NCBI GenBank assembly: GCA_903916675.1
Contig: CAIWXQ010000041.1
Coordinates: 1 to 64,000 of the forward strand
Length of the DNA stretch: 64,000 bases
Direction: 5' to 3'
DNA from: an uncultured bacterium
Lineage (GTDB): Bacteria > Verrucomicrobiota > Kiritimatiellia > RFP12 > CAIWXQ01
The notes beneath the pieces were generated by a model. That model was not told where the DNA came from, searched no databases, and saw nothing but the letters and a program-made list of their open reading frames with translations. Below are positions 59,799-64,000 of the stretch, piece by piece; position 1 is the stretch's first letter; the number at the start of each line of letters is the position of its first letter. A program made the translations under genes and the position numbers.

Positions 59799-60356
59799 GG
59801 TAAGTTGCGACACGCGTTTTGCGAGTATCACGCTCCGGTAATTGGTGTCCTTCCATTGCGCGTATTCAATGAAGCGAAAGCCCTTCGCCCGGTACATGGC
59901 GATCAGTTCGGTTGCACGTTCGGACGTGTCGAGCGCAAGTTCGCGCAACCCTTTTTCCGATGCTCGTGCTTCGACCAGTCCCAGCAGCCGCGTACCGATG
60001 CCCAGGCCTTGGTGGCTGGTCCGCACCGCAAATTGGCCGAAGGATGCGACGTCCGGGAGATCGTAAAAAGGCGTGCCACAAGTCGCGGCCGCCTCTGCAA
60101 GGGTTACAATGCCCACAATACGATCGCCATCGAGCGTGACGATGGTTTCACCTCTCGAGACGCGTCTTTGCGTTGCGGACTTGTCCTGATGAGAGGCGAA
60201 GAAGCGCATGCCAGCTTCTGCGAGCGGGGCGTAGGCTTCATGGAGCATCGCGGTTATTGCTTCCAAATCGTCGCCGGGTGAGAGATAACGATAAAGGATT
60301 TGCCTGCCGGTGCGATCTGGACTCTGTAGACCGTTCCGCAGATCTTGTTCGAGCAT
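59793..60356 (-). CDS. GNAT N-acetyltransferase
   Basis: A 187-aa GNAT. Motif A FAVRTSHQGLGIGTRLLGL binds acetyl-CoA; ELALDTSERATELIAMYRAKGFRF is motif B. The start at 60356 (MLEQDLRNG) follows the previous stop by 28 bp. Substrate unknown. Cassette layout with site c directly at its 3' end. Confidence 0.85.
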   Translation of the reverse strand: MLEQDLRNGLQSPDRTGRQILYRYLSPGDDLEAITAMLHEAYAPLAEAGMRFFASHQDKSATQRRVSRGETIVTLDGDRIVGIVTLAEAAATCGTPFYDLPDVASFGQFAVRTSHQGLGIGTRLLGLVEARASEKGLRELALDTSERATELIAMYRAKGFRFIEYAQWKDTNYRSVILAKRVSQLTA

Positions 60357-60384
60357 AGGGTGCTGGTCTTTTTTGCACACAACG

Positions 60385-60744
60385 TCAGCGCGCACTTTCC
60401 GGGTTCCCCGCCTGCGGGGTAGAAGGTGGCGGTGCCGCGTTTCGCTCGGCTTGTTTCTCAATTGCTCGCTGCATTGTGCTTCGTGCTTCCGCGCGCCTTC
60501 CGAAAACTAGGACGAAGACGAGCACACCCAGACAGCCAACGATAAGTAATGTGACTTTCCCCGTCTTCTGTTTCCGCCCGATGATTCCGAACAACAACGC
60601 CAGCAGGATGGCGACAACTCCAAACCCCGTGGCGATCACCTCTTTCGCAAACATGGCGATGAGGAAAGGCACAAGCAAGCCCGCCACCAGTAGGGCGAGC
60701 GCGAGATTGCCGAAGAGTTTGTCGCTTGTTTTTGGGCCTTCCAT
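60385..60744 (-). CDS. small membrane protein
   Basis: A 119-aa protein with three hydrophobic segments (LALALLVAGLLVPFLIAMF, VVAILLALLFGII, LLIVGCLGVLVFVLVFG) and a charged Pro-rich C-terminus. AGGAG precedes the start at 60744, 20 nt downstream of the R' box of attC-like site d. No family recognised. Confidence 0.7.
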   Translation of the reverse strand: MEGPKTSDKLFGNLALALLVAGLLVPFLIAMFAKEVIATGFGVVAILLALLFGIIGRKQKTGKVTLLIVGCLGVLVFVLVFGRRAEARSTMQRAIEKQAERNAAPPPSTPQAGNPESAR

Positions 60745-60763
60745 TTTCACTCCTCTTTTTGCC

Positions 60764-60826
60764 GCCCAACGCCACGGCTGTGGATTCATCGCACTAGCGG
60801 CGGAACCCGTGAGCCTCCGGTTGCGC
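60764..60826 (-). mobile_element. attC-like site d
   Basis: On the minus strand GCGCAAC (60826-60820) and GTTGGGC (60770-60764, perfect GTTRRRY) are complementary at six of seven positions. Inside, GC-T-CACGG pairs with CCGTGGC with one unpaired T, like the extrahelical bases of attC hairpins. Confidence 0.5.
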
Positions 60827-60886
60827 ATACAGCGTCAGCGCCTCGGTCAGCTTGCCGAATTCCGGCAGGGTCGGATAGCCCTTCAT
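60794..60886 (-). CDS. very short ORF coupled to the sugar kinase gene
   Basis: A 30-codon frame starts in an ATGA overlap with the kinase stop (MKGYPTLPEFGKLTEAL...) and stops inside attC-like site d. It may be the N-terminus of a gene cut off by a cassette junction. Confidence 0.25.
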   Translation of the reverse strand: MKGYPTLPEFGKLTEALTLYAQPEAHGFRR

Positions 60887-61776
60887 GCCTTCGCCTCCTG
60901 TGCGGTTAGGACTTCTTGCAGGAGCGGGATCGATTCCGCTGCGCCGGGACGGGTCACGCAGATGGCTGCTGCGCGACAACCGAGCCGCAGCGCCTGGGCA
61001 GGGTCGTTGCTTCGCATGAGTTCCGCCAGAAAGAAACCGATGAACGTATCGCCGGCAGCCGTGGTGTCAACCGGCGTCACAACAAACCCGGGTTGGCGCA
61101 GCATGCGGGCGGAATCGAAAAACACTGCGCCATCCTTTCCCATTGTCAGCACAGTCGCGGACCGCGGGAACTTGGCAATCATGGTTGTTCGGACACCTGC
61201 CGGCGTCGTGTGTCCCGTCAACCCCTCGGCCTCCGTCTCATTCAGGATGAAAAGGTCGACATCCTGCAACGGGTAGTCTTGCACGACGGGCGACATGGGC
61301 GCGGGGTTGAACACAACCCTTAACCCGTGTCGTTTCCCGCTCCGGATGGCTTCAGCCGTCGAGCTGGTCTCGTTCTGGAGCAGCAGACAATCCCCTTTTG
61401 AACAAGCCGATACCGCCTGCGTGACCAACTCGGCGCTGACAGCCAGATTCGCCCCGCCGTGAAGCACGATCGCATTTTCCCCGGAGGGCACGACTTGAAT
61501 GACGGCATGCCCCGTGGCCAGATCGGTCGTCTTGAGATGCGAGACATCGATGCCCTCGCGCGTCAAACGCTCCAGCAGCCAGGCGGCATCGCGCCCGACC
61601 ATGCCCGCATGCCGGGTCACCGCGCCGGCGCGGGCCAGTGCAATCGACTGGTTGAAGCCCTTGCCGCCGGCGAACACTGCATATCTCGCGCTCGCCAGCG
61701 TCTCGCCTGGGCGCACAAAGTGATCGACCGCATAGACATGGTCGATGTTGACTGATCCAATGTTCAATATGCGCAT
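60883..61776 (-). CDS. PfkB-family carbohydrate kinase (ribokinase-like)
   Basis: A 297-aa ribokinase-fold kinase. N-terminal NIGSVNIDHVYAVDHFVRPGET and the FAGGKGFNQSIALARAG glycine pair bind sugar; the C-terminal VDTTAAGDTFIGFF carries the catalytic Asp and anion hole. This pattern is closest to ribokinase, but substrate is not fixed by sequence. Larger than typical integron cassette genes. Confidence 0.85.
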   Translation of the reverse strand: MRILNIGSVNIDHVYAVDHFVRPGETLASARYAVFAGGKGFNQSIALARAGAVTRHAGMVGRDAAWLLERLTREGIDVSHLKTTDLATGHAVIQVVPSGENAIVLHGGANLAVSAELVTQAVSACSKGDCLLLQNETSSTAEAIRSGKRHGLRVVFNPAPMSPVVQDYPLQDVDLFILNETEAEGLTGHTTPAGVRTTMIAKFPRSATVLTMGKDGAVFFDSARMLRQPGFVVTPVDTTAAGDTFIGFFLAELMRSNDPAQALRLGCRAAAICVTRPGAAESIPLLQEVLTAQEAKA

Positions 61777-61865
61777 CGGTTGGAACGATAGAACTTCGCG
61801 CAGTATGCGTCAATCCGGGATGCAACAGCCTTGAATCCCACCCGACGAGGCGCCCGCAGTGTAGC

Positions 61866-61884
61866 GGCGGCTGTGTCAGCCGCC
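61866..61884. repeat. GGCGGCTG/CAGCCGCC hairpin
   Basis: A perfect 8-bp stem with TGT loop, adjacent to repeat copy B. No T-run. Confidence 0.45.
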
Positions 61885-61939
61885 GTCCCGCTCACAAACC
61901 CACGGTGGGGCCGACTCTCTGTTGCCGTCCGCAAAGGTG

Positions 61940-62145
61940 GGCTAGCCGCATCCCGCGCCGAGCCCAACATCTCGAACCCCCCGCGCAATATCGCGCACCA
62001 GGTGGCAGTCCTTGCACGACCGCAGTGCGCCCCAAATGCCCTTTACGGCATATCGCCCGCGTCCTACAATCGCGACATCCCTGCCGGGGAAGGCGCAGAC
62101 CATTCGGCCGCTCATTCAGCCGGAAACGGGTTGGATAGTGACGCA
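61940..62145. repeat. dispersed repeat, copy B
   Basis: About 206 bp homologous to 56931-57117 with small gaps, ending 16 bp before the GNAT start at 62162. Like copy A it sits immediately upstream of a plus-strand gene with an attC-like end. Confidence 0.75.
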
Positions 62146-62161
62146 AAGAGGATGAGAATTC

Positions 62162-62584
62162 ATGGACGTTGAAATCAGCTCCGACCAGGACAAACTCAGG
62201 ATCTCAGATGTTCATGAGATGCTCGCAATAGCTTTCTGGTCACCAGGGATCACCGAGACGGAAATTTGCAAAGGAATTCGGAATTCTGCGCTTGTTGTGG
62301 GTGCGTACTTGGCGGATAAACGACAAGTAGGCTTTCTCCGGGTGGTGTCCGACAAGGTGCGATTTGCCTATCTTTTGGATGTGATCGTGGCGGACGCATT
62401 CAGACGTAAGGGCATCGGCCAGAAAATGGTTCAATTCGCAATGTCGCATGTGGAATTGAAGGACATATATCAGTGGTTGTTGGTCACAAAAGACGCTCAT
62501 GGCGTCTATGCAAAGTGTGGGTTTCAAAAACTGCAGACCCCGGAACGGTGGATGTCGATCATGAAGCCACGTCCGGAACGATGA
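62162..62584 (+). CDS. GNAT N-acetyltransferase
   Basis: A 140-aa GNAT. Motif A is VIVADAFRRKGIGQKMVQFAM, and VYAKCGFQKL is the typical C-terminal turn. Preceded by repeat copy B and followed eight bases later by attC-like site e. Lower GC than the chromosomal core. Substrate unknown. Confidence 0.82.
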   Translation: MDVEISSDQDKLRISDVHEMLAIAFWSPGITETEICKGIRNSALVVGAYLADKRQVGFLRVVSDKVRFAYLLDVIVADAFRRKGIGQKMVQFAMSHVELKDIYQWLLVTKDAHGVYAKCGFQKLQTPERWMSIMKPRPER

Positions 62585-62592
62585 ATGTTGAA

Positions 62593-62637
62593 GGCTAACC
62601 ACCGGCTGCCGCTGCGGCAGAGTCGGAGCCTTGGAGC
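62593..62637 (+). mobile_element. attC-like site e
   Basis: GGCTAACCACCGGCTGC begins the site, nearly the same as site b. A GCTGC/GCGGC inner stem and CGGAGC then a degenerate CTTGGAG R'-like end follow. It lies directly behind the GNAT stop. Confidence 0.5.
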
Positions 62638-62661
62638 TCAGAACGGAAGGAAGCGAACGTG

Positions 62662-63447
62662 ATGAATTTCACTGATGAAGCATTGCAGAAGTACAAACAA
62701 GACCGCTTTCCCCGCTCGGCGCGCTACGATCCGGCCTGGGTCCACCAGAATGAGATGGGGCCAAACGTGCTGTGGCTGACAGAGGCCTTGACGCAAGTGA
62801 TGGAGATCAAGGCGGGCATGCGCGTGCTCGACCTGGGGTGTGGCACGGCCATGAGCTCGATATTCCTCGCCAGGGAGTTTGGCGCGCAAGTCTGGGCAAC
62901 GGACCTCTGGATCAGCGCCACGGACAACCTGAAGCGCATTCGCGATGCCGGGCTGGAGGATCGTGTCTTCCCCATCCATGCGGAAGCACATGCGTTGCCC
63001 TTTGCCGAAGAGTTCTTTGACGCCATCGTCAGTCTGGACAGCTACCATTACTTTGGGACCGATGTTCACTATCTGGAATCCTGCCTGCTGAAACTGCTGA
63101 AGCCAAGGTGCCAGATCGGCATCGTGTCGCCGGCTTCGCCGGAGAGAATTCCCGCCCCGCCGCCCACTTGCCTTGGCAAGGGCTGGTATTGGATGAACAC
63201 TGTCGATTGGTGGCGCGATCTGTGGTCGCGCACACCGGGACTCGACCTGGAACATGCGGAATTGCTGCCCCACGGCTGGGATATGTGGATGCAATGGCAC
63301 GAATTCCTCGAGGCTTCAGGTCCACGGAATCGACCGGGTGGAGTGAAGGAATTCGACCAACTGCGTGCCGACAACGCTCGCTATCTTGGGTTCGTGCGCA
63401 TGGTCGGCAACAGGTGTTCCAACCAGCCGGGCGAGCCGACGGCTTGA
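62662..63447 (+). CDS. SAM-dependent methyltransferase
   Basis: A 261-aa class I methyltransferase. Motif I is VLDLGCGTAMSS, then WATDLWIS and AEAHALPFAEEFFDAIVSLDSYHYFG. GGAAGG lies upstream; ATG 62662 is preferred to the GTG at 62659. Its C-terminal half (GWYWMNTVDWWRDLW) is rich in aromatic residues. Substrate unknown. Confidence 0.85.
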   Translation: MNFTDEALQKYKQDRFPRSARYDPAWVHQNEMGPNVLWLTEALTQVMEIKAGMRVLDLGCGTAMSSIFLAREFGAQVWATDLWISATDNLKRIRDAGLEDRVFPIHAEAHALPFAEEFFDAIVSLDSYHYFGTDVHYLESCLLKLLKPRCQIGIVSPASPERIPAPPPTCLGKGWYWMNTVDWWRDLWSRTPGLDLEHAELLPHGWDMWMQWHEFLEASGPRNRPGGVKEFDQLRADNARYLGFVRMVGNRCSNQPGEPTA

Positions 63448-63489
63448 TCGCCGCGCCGCACGGATGCCATGCGATGAATCGGCGAAACT

Positions 63490-63993
63490 ATGACCATCCA
63501 CAAAGAAACCAATGCCGACATTACAGGGATTCGCTCCGTTGAGCAGGCCGCCTTTGGGCGGTCAACCGAGGCGAGACTTGTCGATGCATTACGCGAGAAG
63601 GGGAAGCTGGTCATCTCCCTTGTCGCTGAAGAGGGCGGCAAGGTAGTTGGGCACATCGCTTTCTCCGCGATCAGCACAGAACCGGCCGCGGAAGAATGGC
63701 GCATTCTGGGCTTGGCCCCTCTTGCCGTTGCACCCGATAAACAGAAGCAAGGGATTGGATCGGCACTTGTCAAAGATGGACTGGAACTGGCAGGACGCCT
63801 TGGCTACACGCATGCCGTTCTTCTGGGCGGCGCTTACTACCACCGGTTTGGCTTTGTCCCGGCCCAACGATATGGAATCAGAAGTGCATATGATGCGGGT
63901 GATCATTTCATGATCGTGGCTTTAACGGGAACGGCAATGCCGGTCAATGTCATGATGAAGTATGCACCGGAGTTTGCAGAGGCTGCCTGTTAG
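63490..63993 (+). CDS. GNAT N-acetyltransferase (YhbS-like)
   Basis: A 167-aa GNAT: LGLAPLAVAPDKQKQGIGSALVKDGLE is spread across motif A, and YYHRFGFVPA follows. The C-terminus MPVNVMMKYAPEF resembles YhbS. The stop is seven bases from the window end, so what follows is unseen. Confidence 0.85.
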   Translation: MTIHKETNADITGIRSVEQAAFGRSTEARLVDALREKGKLVISLVAEEGGKVVGHIAFSAISTEPAAEEWRILGLAPLAVAPDKQKQGIGSALVKDGLELAGRLGYTHAVLLGGAYYHRFGFVPAQRYGIRSAYDAGDHFMIVALTGTAMPVNVMMKYAPEFAEAAC

Positions 63994-64000
63994 AAGATCA

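Overview
The window is GC-rich, densely coding bacterial chromosome. Several features point to the PVC group (Kiritimatiellota, Lentisphaerota or Verrucomicrobiota), though no rRNA is present to settle it. These are a type III glutamine synthetase, a uroporphyrinogen-decarboxylase-family methyltransferase gene, large secreted proteins with FG-GAP repeats or sugar-binding-like modules, a secreted protein ending in a GQNNLFKY-type motif common in verrucomicrobial exported proteins, and many short intergenic oligonucleotide repeats. This placement is inference.

Layout. 0-2.5 kb: a partial ORF, a strongly self-complementary intergenic element, then a divergent SOS-like pair (Y-family DNA polymerase and a LexA/UmuD-type repressor) sharing a 14-bp operator. 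2.9-10.3 kb: tRNA-His, then a surface-polysaccharide locus with a Gmd-like dehydratase, HddA heptose-7-phosphate kinase, an HddC-GmhB fusion and three glycosyltransferases. 10.4-17.1 kb: HrpB helicase and a two-gene sensory unit (PAS/GAF protein plus hybrid histidine kinase). 17.1-31.6 kb, almost all on the minus strand: EamA transporter, two radical SAM proteins, RecN, a methyltransferase, an overlapping run (NAGS-like GNAT, phosphofructokinase, Era, AI-2E-family permease, M42 peptidase), YebC and a five-domain hybrid kinase.

31.7-41.6 kb is a nine-gene chemosensory operon: cheA, cheW, mcp, cheR, cheD, cheY, a cheX-like gene, cheB and a REC-REC-kinase-REC gene. No flagellar genes are in view. 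41.6-42.8 kb holds tandem exported EF-hand paralogs. 42.9-47.5 kb is a nitrogen module: type III glutamine synthetase, a PII protein lacking the uridylylated Tyr51, and AmtB. Sequences matching sigma-54 promoters lie upstream of amtB (strong) and of the synthetase (weaker), so coordinated nitrogen control is likely. 47.8-56.7 kb has exported proteins around serS.

56.9-64 kb looks different: small unrelated genes (three GNATs, a SnoaL/NTF2-like protein, a small membrane protein, a lipoprotein, a methyltransferase, a sugar kinase and a frameshifted UroD-family gene). Five short imperfect palindromes with attC-like ends lie there. In two cases the upstream stop codon falls inside the attC-like R'' box, as in integron gene cassettes. 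A 187-206 bp dispersed repeat occurs twice, each time just upstream of a plus-strand gene. I read this as an integrase-less, partly decayed integron-like cassette cluster. It is the most unusual part of the window.
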